Below, piece by piece: positions 45,736-57,011 of a DNA stretch of 64,000 nucleotides. Below the pieces are notes generated by a model, which was given only the letters and a program-made list of their open reading frames with translations, was not told the DNA's origin and did no database searches. This DNA is from Phycomyces blakesleeanus NRRL 1555(-) (Eukaryota; Mucoromycota; Mucoromycetes; Mucorales; Phycomycetaceae), in contig NW_017265137.1 in assembly GCF_001638985.1 (NCBI RefSeq), positions 2,171,554 through 2,235,553 of the forward strand, read 5' to 3'. The position numbers and the translations under genes are program-made. The first letter of the stretch is position 1. Each line of letters begins with the position of its first letter.

Positions 45736-47636
45736 AATAAAATAAAATAAAATAAAGCAATTATAATACTAATATGTATATATATATTTTATATTTTAAA
45801 AAGGAGCCTCAACCAATAAAAATTAAATAAAAAAAAAACCTGTCCCAAAAATACAAATATTTACATTCCGACGATAAAAAATTTCTTGCTGTTCAAATAA
45901 GTTTAAAAAGCCAAGCTGAAAGTTCTTTTTTGTTTTTGATGAATTGATTTGTTTTTCTTACCAATCTTTGTATATATAACAACAACCAAATCCTTATCCC
46001 ATACGCCCCAACCGGCCATCTGTCCAAACCGTAAGTTTTCAAGTCCATTACTATTACCTTGTATATATGCATATACATATATGCAGTCAAATGCTGTTAT
46101 TATTTCTTTATTTTGTTTTGAGTGAGAATAAAGAGTTGTATCAAATGATGATTTTCTTAAGAAAATGGGAATCTCTCTGAAAAATCGCTGAAGAGAACTC
46201 AATAATTTTTTCGTTACTGAATGATACAACTTTAAATCTCGTGATTATAAAAAAAAACAAAACGAAACTACTGAAATAATAACAATATTTATGCGATATT
46301 GTATGTGTATATACATATGACATTTATCAAATTACAAGAATCTAAACATTTTTGCTTTATTATTTCATACAGATTACTACGCTTACTACTTGTAGCAAGA
46401 TTGTTTTGGTTGGCTTAAAGTTGTGAAATATCAACAAATGGCTTGGTCAACATTGTGTATTTTTTTTAAATGGTAAGTTTCTATAAATCGAAATTGTAAT
46501 TTTATCTTTATTTGATATAAAAAAAGTACCAATGGCCAATGATGACAATCGTTTCATGCACCACGCATAAGTTTCTTGATGATTATGAACCATATTTTTC
46601 TGAGCCATTGATATATTTTTTTTATATCAAATAATTTTTTTTAAAGAAAATTCCATAATATTTATACTTATTCAATTCTCTTTTTAAAAATTTCAGATTC
46701 TTTCTCGTGAATGATGATAAACAAAAAAAAAGCCACAAGGATTTCGGTTCTAGTAGTATTAATAATACGTAGCTCAACATATTTATAATATAGATTGTAT
46801 ATAGCCTGTGATTAAACATTTTGAATATGAAAATAAAAAATAAATAAAAAAACCATATACATATACTTTTTATAAAAGAAACCTTTTCAAGTAATTGATT
46901 ATAAATGAATGATACACTCTAAGGAAATTGATATTCTGATATTAGAGAATACATTTTACGTTTGAATTACCAAACAAAAAGAAGTAGTAACAAACGTATA
47001 TGAAAGCATTCTTGCTTCCTCTAATGTTAATGTAAAAAATTATATGAAAATGAATACATTTGGACTCCCTTTCTTCAATGCAGGAATATTTTTATTCACT
47101 TATACTCCATTCATTTTTACTTTTTAAAATGCTGATTTGCATACAGTGGAATATCCATACATATATTTAATAAAAAATTCACGAGCTTTTAATAAAATAC
47201 AAAATGATATACATGTACAATTATATTCATTTTATCAACCTTTAATCACATTATTAATATTGACCACGTTGTTGTATATATATATATTTATTGTTTATTG
47301 TTGATTGTTGATTGCTGATTGTGTGACTGGCAAAGTGACGCAACGTATGTACATGACAAACAATTTTTTTTTCTTTCGTTTTTTACCTACAACATCCTGT
47401 TTCTCACCAGCCAAAAAACAAAAAAAAAAAACAAAAACACCCCTACAAGAAATCTAAACCTCTAGGATAACGGCAAAGAAGAAGCATAAGAAGAAATAAT
47501 CACAGCTGACAATCTTCAATTCAGTCAAAAACCACCAACCACAAACCTCCAACAAACGAAAAAGAAAAAGAAAAGGAAACCAAATTTACAAACAAAAAAA
47601 AACAAGATTATACGCACGTAAATACACAAATATAAT
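45736..47636. other. intergenic region RsmH-Seb1
   Basis: About 1.9 kb in which I see no gene. Several 60-110 aa minus-strand ORFs overlap at 45893-46323 but have no recognisable motif and a composition expected from AT-rich DNA. The stretch 47400-47636 is A-rich and is probably the 5' UTR of the Seb1-like gene. Confidence 0.6.
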
Positions 47637-50600
47637 ATGGACAGTGAATGGGACAAGACAACCTTTGATAAGGACATCAAGTCTCTCTTGGAAACAAAAC
47701 TTCCTGTGTCAGCTTCTAGAATCACTGGACTTCAAGCAGCTGCTCTTGCTCATCCTCAGGTATTTTTCTTTACATTTATATTTTTACTTCTATGCCGTCT
47801 TGTCTCGAAAAAATCCATCTTTATTAACATTTTGTCTTCTCCTTTTTTATCTTTATATATATATTTATTTTAGCATTCAAACTACATCATTCAATGCATC
47901 ATTCGATTTATCGAATCAGCTCCTCCAGATTATCGTCTTGCAGGTCTATATGTTATTGACGCAATCTCTCGAGCTGTCCATCGCCAGGCAAGAAAGAAAG
48001 TAGAAGCAAATGAATCAGCTTCTGTTGATCTGGACAATTATCTCAAACGATTTGCAACCGCAATGAAGAACGGCGCTCTTTCTGGCTGCTTTACTCAATG
48101 TAATGTAAAGGATAAGGTATGATATTATTTTTCTTTTTTATCTTTTTCTTTCTTTATTTTCTTTATAAATATATATATACTTTTTCTTCTTCGATTTCTT
48201 CTTCTACATATATTTGCCTACATGTACATACATATGTGTTTGCATCTATGTGGTCATATATATATATTTGCCATTACCAAATGTCATATGTTGCTGCTGC
48301 TGCTGTCGTCATCATCATCTACAAAATTACTGGTTCATGGAGTGTATTTTGGTAAGGTGCTATTGCTACAACCAGTATCTGTAAAGACCGCTTACACGTA
48401 TACACGAGTATTCAAATACACACACACAATTAAACGGGCGGACGGACGGACGGACGGACGAAACAACGCAACCGTGCAGATATACTCACAAACAAGAAAC
48501 CGAGACAGCAGTTTTAAAATCTATTAAAAAGCGAGATTAAAAGTATATCAGCTACAACAACATCTGTCATCTAGACGAAACATCGATTACTTTCATCATC
48601 ATCAAAAACAGCAAAAGTATTATTGTTTCAGCAGCAGCAGCAGCAGCAGCAGCAACACTTAAAGAAACACACATACAAGTACCCCTTCCGAACAACATTT
48701 CATCCAGAAAACAAAAAAAAAGAAGGAAAGAACAAAAAAAAAGGAGGCAACTCCAGTCAGACAGGAAAACAGTAGCGATGTTGAAACAGAATTGGAACAA
48801 GAAGAAGCATGGGAACAAAAACTTGTTATTCTTTCAGCAAAGAAAAAATATATACAAATACAAAGAAAAAGGTGGAAAGGCCATGCGATGAATGTGTAAC
48901 CAAGATTGTCCTTCTAAAGAGGTGCTTTGAAATCCACTTGTCTACCTACCTACCTACCTACCTACCTACACTCACCTGCATATATATATACATACGTACA
49001 TACGTACATACATACATATACATGCGCGTATACACTTTTCTCTCTATTTATTTCTTTATTGAGGAGTGTGTATGTGTATGTATGTATAGATGTACACGTG
49101 TGTGTATTTTTTTGCCGTGTACTGTGCTTGGTGTGTATTGCACGGGAGCATGTGTCCTTTCCTCCAGCGTTTAAACCCACCATTTGTTTACGGCTTGTCA
49201 TATCTTATATTTCTTGGGTCAAGAACTCCTTTTTATTATTATTACTACTATTACTATATCTATCTTTATCTCTATCTCGTCCTTTCGATTTACATTTTGG
49301 GCTCGTCTTGGTTTCTTAATCTTTACATCAAAATAAAATAGGACAAAGTCAAAAAGACCCTCGATTTCTGGGAGCAGGGAAGCATTTATCCCCGAGACGT
49401 GGTGGAGTACATAAAGCATTCATTTATGCAAAGTTCATCAACAATCAGTGCTGGGCAGACAGACGGCGGCAATAAAGCTTATCCTGAAGAAACAAAAGGT
49501 TGCTCCCATTTATTCCTTGTTGAATTATTTTTTATTGTGATCAATCAATACCCTCACCACTTCCGCCACCCTCTCATCCTCCCATCCCCCTACCCTCTCA
49601 CTATCTCACACAAAAAAAACGCAAAACACAAAACACAACAACTGAAAAAAAACTAAACCCAAAATCGTACATTTTTTTTCTGTATTGTTTTTTCTTCTCT
49701 AGTGCTTGCTACCCCGCCTCCTCTTATTGACACCGCGCTGCTTTTGGCCAGTCTGAATTCTCTCAGCCAAGGTAATCTCGGTAATCTCGGTCAGACAATT
49801 CCACAACCTCCTCTTCCGCAAATCAGCAATCCCATCAAGCCTGAATTCCATAATGTCAAAGAGAATGTGTCTTCATCTTCAACTGAATTACCTCCTGACC
49901 TGGCCAGACTTTTGGGTGGACTGGTTTCCGCCCCAATAAGCACCATAAATAATCCTGGACTGATTTCTACAAACACTGGCTCAAACAACAACGCCAATGT
50001 CAACGCCAACGTCAATAGAAATGCCAACACAAGTATCAACACAAGCACTCCACTCTCAATCTCAGGATTTCCCAATTTTGGTAGACCAGTGCCAGGACAA
50101 GGACAAGGTCTAAGTATAAGTCAAGGGCAGGGACAAGGTCAAAATCAAAGTCTAGGTGTAGGTCCAGGCCCAGGTTTTGGTCAAGGTTTTGGGCAAGGCA
50201 TGGGTCAAGGCATGGGTCAAGGTTTCGAGCCCCCATTTAATTCTCAACAGACCCTCCCAAGTGATCCTCGGTTGCGTCCTTCTGTGGGTGGGTTTTCTGC
50301 TGCAAATTTCGATAGATCCAGTTCTGCAAATACTACTCCTCCACGCGATCCTCGTGATATACGGGATCCTCGGGATCCTCGGGATTCCCGGGATTCTCGC
50401 GGAGGACGTCAATTCTTTCCTCCTCCACCTCCTCCACCATCATCCTCCTCCTCCTCATCCCAGCAGGTTCCTTCATTCCCGGGATTCCAGCACGCGGAGA
50501 TGCCTCGTCCTCCAATGAACCTCGAACAAGCATTGGCTTATCATCAACAGCAGAGGCGCCAGTCTCCTATGTCAGGACAAAGGCTTGGAGCACCCTACAA

Positions 50601-51281
50601 CAACAACAACAACAACAATCAGCAACATCAACAGCAAAATCAGCAACAGCAACAGCAAAATCAGCAACTGCAACACCAGCACCAACAGTATCAGCAGCAA
50701 CAGCAACAGCAGCAGCAGCAACAGCAACAGCAGCAACAGCAGCAGCAGCAACAACAACGTCAGCAGCCTGGATACCAACCTTTACAAAACAACTCACCCC
50801 GGTCGTCTTTCATGGATCGTCAAGAACCTAATGGGTTCCAAAGATCAGCTGGGAACAATGGTCGCCCGGCCATGATGACTGGCGCAGGTCAATCCAACCG
50901 ACCTCAATTTTCTGATCGTTCTAGAGATAGATTTGATGGACCTAAGCAATCAGGTGGAAACATAAACGGAAATGTAAATGGTAGCGGAAATTCAGGTACA
51001 GGTACAAATACAGGTGCAGGTTCAGGTTCAGGTGCAAATGAAAATGGAGGTGGATGGTCTCCAACCCCAACCAAATTACCACTGCAAGGACCAATTAGTG
51101 ATCCAAGTCTTCCCTCTGGATGTATTCGAGGTAATATAATGCTCACAGTTGTGATAATACTTACAATAAGAATAGCAATGATAACAGCAATAATGATAAT
51201 GATAATGATAATGATAATTATTATATTAATAATAACAATAATAATGATAATAATATTAATAATATTAATAATATTAATAAT

Positions 51282-51331
<50 letters not shown>

Positions 51332-53135
51332 TCTTAATTATAATAATATTATTAAAAAACAATAATAATCGCTGTTGTTACTGTTTGACATTTACAAATG
51401 CTTTTGAAATGTACAAACCAACAAAAATATTGACTTTTATTCATTCATTCATTTTTAATTTTCTTTTTGATGATTTCAATTATTATATATATATATATAT
51501 ATATACATGTCTATATCTTTATGCTTATAGTTTTGACTCGTACCCTATTCGTTGGACCTCTACCGGATAAGTATGAAAAGGGAGATGTTGCACGCGTATT
51601 CTCGACCTATGGTGAATTGGCCAGCATTATTGTAAGTATACATGTAATGATAATAACTATAGAAATAAAATTACGAGAATATAATGACTTGTAGGTGCAT
51701 GTATATGCATGTCAATTTTATTCACTTTAAATACTTATACATTTTTCTTTAATTTAGCTGTCTCACAAGCCAAAGGGCCGTTGTAATGGCTTCATTAAAT
51801 TTGTCCAAAGAACAGCAGTAGAAAAGGCAAAGCAAGGATCAAATGGGCTAGTAATTAACGGGGAGCCTGTCAAGGTAAAGTGTCTTTGTAGAAAAGAAAA
51901 GAAATTATAGATAGATAGACAAATAGATATACATCTATACAGATGAATAGTATTACAAGAAAAGAGGGAGGGGCATGTTTAGATAAGTAGTAGATATAAT
52001 AAGAAAACAGTAATTATATCTGTGCCAGTATTTATTTATTCATTTATTTACGTTGCTTTATCTCATAATTATAATAATAAAGGTCAATTGGGCATATGGA
52101 TTTGGACCCAAGAAAATGTTCAATTATGATGAAGGTGAATCGATTATCCCTCTTGATCAACTCTCAGAAGACGAAAAAGCCAGCCTAGTGACTGCACCCG
52201 TCGGTGGTTTCCAGAGTAGACCTGTTCGGGATCAAATGACGATCGAAGAACCAGAAGTAGAGTACAGACCAGAGTGGAAAAAACACGCTGAAGAAGGAGG
52301 TGGATTTGGTACTGGAGAAAGAAACGAAAGAAGCGAAAGAAGCGACAGAAGCGACAGAAGAGACAGAAGCGACAGAGACAGAGACAGAGGCGACAGAGAC
52401 AGAAGCGACAGAGACAGAGATAGAGGTGACAGAGGTGACAGAAGAGACAGAAGGGACAGAGGTGATAGAGGTGACAGAGGCGACAGAGGAGACAGAGACA
52501 GAGGCGACAGAGGTGACAGAAATGACAGAAATGACAGAAATGACAGAAATGACAGAAACGACAGAAACGACAGAACCGAACGAGGAGAAAGAGGAGGACC
52601 TCAGGGTAGTGAGAATACAAACAATGTTCCCAATACCAATACCAATGCAATTCTCAATGCAATTCTCAATCTCAATCCAAACCTCAATCTCAATCTCATC
52701 CCAAATCTCATTCCCAACCTCAATCTCAATCCAAACCCTAATTCTAACCCTAATCCCACTCCTAATCCCAACCCAAGCAATGGGACTAGCAGCCGGCGCG
52801 CCTCGAGACAGAGTCGTTGGGACACAGCTGGTTCTGACAATAAACCCAAGCAAGCGCAAATACAAGGACGTCAAGCCGAAGACTTTGATCGGTCCAAAAA
52901 GAGACGTATTGATGAATATAGCCCAGCCCAAATGGGAAATTCATGGATGCAACGCGGTGGCCAGGCACCACCACTCCTCCGCCCACCACCACAGTTTTCC
53001 CATGTTCCAGCCGCAACATCAGCAGCTGCAGCAGTAGCAGCCGCAGCCGCAGCATCAGCAGGAGGAAACGGAGGAAACGGAGGAGGGGGACAGCGTCCTT
53101 ACATGCCTTACCAAGGAAATTCTATGCAGCAATAG
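47637..53135 (+). CDS. Seb1/Nrd1-type RNA polymerase II CTD-interacting, RNA-binding termination factor
   Basis: Seven exons: 47637-47759, 47874-48116, 49342-49498, 49703-51130, 51531-51631, 51758-51874, 52083-53135 (1,073 aa). A CID domain (residues about 1-150) starts MDSEWDKTTFDKDIKSLLET and includes YVIDAISRAVHRQARK and KKTLDFWEQGSIYPRDVV. It is followed by a Gly/Gln/Asn-rich linker, an RRM (about 652-740; RTLFVGPLPDKYEKGDVARV, then GFIKFVQR) and the Seb1/Nrd1 extension WAYGFGPKKMFNYDEGESII. The C-terminus has a long Arg-Asp repeat tract, an Asn-Pro-Leu tract and poly-Ala/Gly. Such proteins bind phosphorylated CTD and nascent RNA to direct 3' end formation (SCAF4/8 in animals). Intron 2 is exceptionally long (1,225 nt) and intron 4 contains a long (AAT)n run. 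Confidence 0.9.
48437..48460. repeat. (GGAC)n microsatellite in Seb1 intron 2
   Basis: Several GGAC tetramers in tandem inside the 1.2-kb intron. This intron also has (CAG)n at 48631-48653 and (CCTA)n at 48942-48967. Confidence 0.85.
50590..50760 (+). repeat. CAA/CAG repeat coding Asn/Gln tract in Seb1-like protein
   Basis: Encodes poly-Asn followed by a long poly-Gln stretch in the CID-RRM linker. Antisense poly-Leu ORFs are shadows. Confidence 0.85.
51185..51330. repeat. (AAT)n and ATTAAT-type microsatellite in Seb1 intron 4
   Basis: About 145 bp of AATAATATT and AAT repeats inside the 400-nt intron before the RRM exons. Because it is open in the exon's frame, it can be misread as coding (Ile/Met-rich). 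Confidence 0.8.
52321..52580 (+). repeat. GACAGA-type minisatellite coding Arg-Asp/Ser repeats
   Basis: Tandem hexamer to dodecamer variants (GACAGA, AGCGACAGA, AATGACAGA) encode an Arg-Asp-rich tract in the C-terminal exon of the Seb1-like gene. A +1-frame ORF with Glu-Ala-Thr repeats is a shadow. Confidence 0.85.
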
Positions 53136-53564
53136 ACTTAGACATATCTATTCTATGCGAATTGTCCCTTTTCCCTCCCTCTCTCAAGCCTGTACAACCT
53201 TATTTTTTTCTACTTGAATTATTTTTCTTTCTTTTCTTTTTTTTTATTATTATCTATACTTTACTTTTCTGCTTTTTTATTTTTTTTTATTGCTTTACCT
53301 CTCCCACCATCATCATTCATTGTCTTGCATATTATCGCCAATAAACAAAAAACGAAGAATAATCCATTCTATCTGTCTGCGTTTCTGTTTACCTATTAGA
53401 AGGTGTGTCTGTGCGCATTCCCTCTCTTGAGAGGTTCTCAAATGAGACAACAGTCACAGTGAGAAACAAAAAACAGATAATAATGCTGCAAAGTAACCTA
53501 GCCATCTTTGACATTCTTTAAGAAGAAAAAGAAAATAAAGTAGTAGCCCACAAAAGACTTGATC
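53136..53564. other. intergenic region Seb1-DPH3
   Basis: A pyrimidine-rich 3' UTR followed by a short A-rich 5' flank of DPH3. No gene is seen. Confidence 0.6.
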
Positions 53565-54034
53565 ATGGCATCCTTTTATGATGAGGTGTGTATTTTTATT
53601 GCTAATAAAATAAAAAATAAAGCAATTTTCTTCACCGAATACTTGGATTGACTTGAATATATATATATATAAATACTTTTTGGATTTAGATTGAGATTGA
53701 GGACATGGAGTTTGATGAGGATGAGCAAGTGTATACTTATCCTTGTCCTTGTGGAGACAAGTTTACAATTTATATGGTGTGTACAAAATTTCTTATTGTT
53801 GAATCATGTACATTTCTTTGTACATTAAGGAATTTATAGTTTCATGTATTAAACTAAAAAAAAACAACAACAACAACAACAAAATTGTAGGATGAATTGA
53901 GAGATGGTGAAGATGTTGCTCGTTGTCCATCTTGTTCTTTGATCATCAGAGTCATTTACGATCCAGATGAGTTTGCGGACGAAGAAGATCAAGAGTCTAC
54001 ATTCCAAGTAGAGAGTACGATCACTGTTGCATAA
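53565..54034 (+). CDS. DPH3: DPH3/KTI11 CSL zinc-finger protein
   Basis: Three exons: 53565-53585, 53690-53776, 53891-54034 (83 aa). A complete CSL-type zinc domain is visible: [20 protein letters not shown], then CPCGDKF and [13 protein letters not shown], providing four Cys ligands (CxC and CxxC). DPH3 donates electrons to the Dph1-Dph2 radical enzyme in the first step of diphthamide synthesis on eEF2. It also supports Elongator-dependent tRNA wobble-uridine modification. Length matches the family (about 82 aa). The acidic C-terminal tail is usual. Confidence 0.95.
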
Positions 54035-54357
54035 TCCTATATCAATCCACATTTTCAACACCCAAGAAATGTCATCCTCTTATTGTTTTGTTTATTATTT
54101 TTTCCCTTTAAATACAAAATACGCATATCTATACACAAAAACACACACAAACACACACGCATACACGCATACATGTACAATGACACATGACATTTACACA
54201 AAACATCTGTCTAGTAACCCCAAGCCAAACCAAAATAATATATATATATATATATATAAAATAAAATGTTTCATTTTATAAGCGAAAATCAGCCTTGTAT
54301 ACTTATCGAGCCAATTTTTTTTTTTAAAAAAAATAATGCTTTTTCCAATTTTCTTTT
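54035..54357. other. intergenic region between convergent DPH3 and BAP31-like genes
   Basis: Contains a (CACA)n-like run near 54139-54176, (TA)n near 54238-54258 and a T11A8 dyad at 54315-54333. No gene is seen. Confidence 0.6.
54315..54333. repeat. T11A8 palindromic dyad
   Basis: Eleven T followed by eight A about 25 bp beyond the stop codon of the BAP31-like gene (minus strand). Confidence 0.8.
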
Positions 54358-55683
54358 TTAAATATCCTTTCTTGTCTCGAGTGTCATCAAGTTTGCTTTT
54401 TTCTCGAATTCATTACGCTCATCCGACAAACGGTTGTATTCTACAGACTGCTGTTCAACCTGCTTTTTGAGTGTCTCGATGTCAAGTTCCTTCGTTTTCA
54501 ACTCCTTGATTTCCTTTGTCAGTTCATTGACCTGTTTGGTGTAAGTTGACTCGAGATCAATCAAACGCTGCTGATCTTTCATTGTAACAGCAGACTGTGT
54601 AAAAATATAGGAGAAGGGTAAGAGGGAGACTATATGGTTAGTAACATATTCATCATCATTATGTTTACACACACAAACACACACACAAACACACGAATAA
54701 ACTCATATATACTTGCCTCCTTCTTTGCATTGTCAAGTTCTTCCTCGCGCTTCAACATATCAAGAACCAATTTGCTTGTTCGCTCGAGAATACTATTCAT
54801 TAACAAGCATATTATGATAAATATAAGATAAACAAACAAATAAAAAAAATGCAATCCTATATGTATATACTATATTATTTACATACAGTGAAAGGAAAAG
54901 TGTGAATCCAGTAAGGTATATGTTGCGCTGAGCATAGAATCTCTTGGCCTTGAGATTGGCCTCATAGTTGTAGTCGTGCTTGTGTTCGTCCGAGACTTCA
55001 CTTTCAATACGATGGAGGCGATTAAGAGTGTCTAATATATGTATGTATAATAAAAACATAGATTAGAAAGTCCTTTTCTTCTTCTTCTTTTAAATTTGTG
55101 GATTCGTCTTACCTAAAAAGAGCACAAATATAAAGCTATAGAAAATAATATAGCAAAAAGATATTCAAACAGACAATATCATCATTAGTTTAAGAGCCTT
55201 TTGTTTGTATGCATGTGTGAAACGTATTACATTAAGAACTTACGCAAATACAATTTTCAGTCCGTAAAGACCATTCGCGATCTACAGGAAGAAGAGGTAA
55301 AAGAAAGGTATTATTGTTATTTAATTAGAGTTTCGATATACCTCTTGTTTAACCAAACCCTCAAGACGCGTTGTTCATTCGGCTGATACTTACAACAGGT
55401 GAAGTGGATGCAAACTTCATCATAGCTCTACGCCAGCGTGTAGGAAGAGGTGTCTTTATTTTTCGATAGTAATAATAATGATAATAATTAGGTTTCTTAT
55501 AAAGAAAACACTTGTTCATTTCACAAGCTTACCACGAGAATGCCAAAGGCAATCATCTAAAAAAAAAGAAGAAAAGACAATCAGGTAAAGTTAAAACATA
55601 CTGGTTTCTGAAGTTTGTAGATAGTTTAGCTTAGTTACCTCAGTGAGAAGGATGCCGAATGTGAGGGAATAATAGATTGGCAT
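54358..55683 (-). CDS. BAP31/Yet-family ER transmembrane protein
   Basis: Eight exons on the minus strand: 55683-55639, 55556-55533, 55453-55394, 55281-55244, 55135-55113, 55031-54887, 54792-54717, 54594-54358 (215 aa). Features: MPIYYSLTFGILLTEMIAFG (first membrane segment), LPTRWRRAMMKFAS (the conserved basic loop), a second segment around LKIVFAFIFVLFL, then SLNRLHRI-like HRIESEVSDEHKHDYNYEA, LKAKRFYAQRNIYLTGFTLF (third segment), and a C-terminal coiled coil. Yeast Yet1/Yet3 and animal BAP31 assist ER export and quality control. The C-terminus lacks the di-lysine retrieval motif of animal BAP31. The intron between exons 7 and 8 needs a GC donor (GGAG|GCAAGT). Two exons are very short (24 and 23 nt). 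Confidence 0.88.
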
Positions 55684-57011
55684 TGTGGGGTATTAATGAC
55701 TTTTGGTAAGAAAACAAGTGCTTCAAGTCAAGTCAATTTAAATTAAATGATTTTTCTTTTTTGATCACTGACATCCCTTTATTTTTTTATTTTTTTTATT
55801 TTTTATTTTTGTCCCGGGTCTGTGTGACGAATGCTTTCCCTCCCCAAAATACCCCAGGGACACACATACACGCACGCATTAATATATGCTATTTAATCAT
55901 TTTTACACGTTTAAAGAAATCGCAAGGTGAAATTTAACATTTGAGAATCTTCAGGTTTAGTTCCTTTTTTTTTATTTCTTATTAATTTTTTTTTGATCGA
56001 TTGTCTACAGTTGATAGTCTTTATTTTACCATCAAGTATAATATATACTGAAAATTAATAATACCCTGTTTTTATTTAACTATCATAAACAAACAAGCAA
56101 GCAAAAGAAGGAAAAGGAAAGGAAAAGGAATGAATCACAGGCCTATTCGTGGCTCTGGTGGTCAGTTGTGTTATACATATTACCAACCTGAAATTTATTA
56201 AGAATTCCATAATGTAATAGTCACAGCAACAAGAGAATTGTGGTGAAATCCACGCTAGAACTTGTAATTCATTTGTTTGGTTTGGGTTGGGTTGCCAAGA
56301 AAATCTTGGTCAGTCAATTTTCCTCCTTTCAACCCACACCCACAACACTATATATATATTGGAGTATAATACTTTGACTGTATGCATATTCTTTTTAATA
56401 ATAATAATAATAGCACTAACAACAATAAAAGGTGCACCGTATTTTACTCGAAAAAATTTGAGTAAAGTCATTCTGTCAGAAGAAAAAAAGCTTATTAACA
56501 ATGAAGCAAAAAGGACTCGATGAAAGTTTTGAAGAAATAAGAAAGGTTTATATGAATATGCTATAGACAGAAATGAAGGATATGCTTTGTAACTATTACA
56601 CAGTCATAGATGGGGTGGTCATTTGTAAGATTATTATTATTATTATTATTCCAAAGGCATACTGCTGCACGATCATATGAAAGTGCTGAATTAAAATTCG
56701 GCATTAAAACAGCCCTTAAACCCCAAAAGGCTTGCAAAAATCCCCTACTAAAATCGCTCACTTATTTTTTGCCATGTTGTATTGATACTTAATACCACGC
56801 GAAAGAAAGTAAATATTAATACGATTGCAGAGAATTATATATATATTTGTTTTTTTTTTCGTTTTGGTAAGCTTTAAAGCGGTCCTTGACAATTATTGGT
56901 AGGTGATTGTATGTATAATTGAGGATGTAAAAATACAGAGAAATGGGGAGTGATGTCGATTAATGTAGTTAAAGAAAGAGGTAAATATTGTAATTCATCC
57001 AAGATATTAAA
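55684..57011. other. region between BAP31-like and SAC-phosphatase genes
   Basis: Mostly AT-rich. It contains one possible small two-exon ORF on the plus strand (56130-56523) and an unassigned, more GC-balanced block at about 56655-56765 without a frame I can place. Otherwise nothing is supported. Confidence 0.5.
56130..56523 (+). CDS. possible small protein of 40 aa, unrecognised
   Basis: Possible exons 56130-56160 and 56432-56523, joined by a GT-AG intron (GTCAGT donor, AAAAG acceptor) with matching phase. The product would be small, basic and rich in Lys/Arg at the C-terminus (SKVILSEEKKLINNEAKR). It is not recognised as any family. It may also be part of a larger gene I could not assemble, or not real. 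Confidence 0.25.

Noticed and set aside
45893..46323. Overlapping minus-strand ORFs of 60-108 aa
   Set aside because: No recognisable motif, no consistent splice pattern, and composition typical of AT-rich intergenic DNA.
51131..51530. Continuation of the Seb1 exon 4 frame through an Ile/Met-rich stretch
   Set aside because: It is an (AAT)n microsatellite inside an intron with a good donor at 51131 and acceptor at 51530. The RRM resumes in phase after it.
52185..53037. Long ORFs in other frames over the Seb1 last exon (Glu-Ala-Thr repeats; Ser-Val repeats on the minus strand)
   Set aside because: They are caused by the hexamer minisatellite. The frame continuous with the RRM is the real one.
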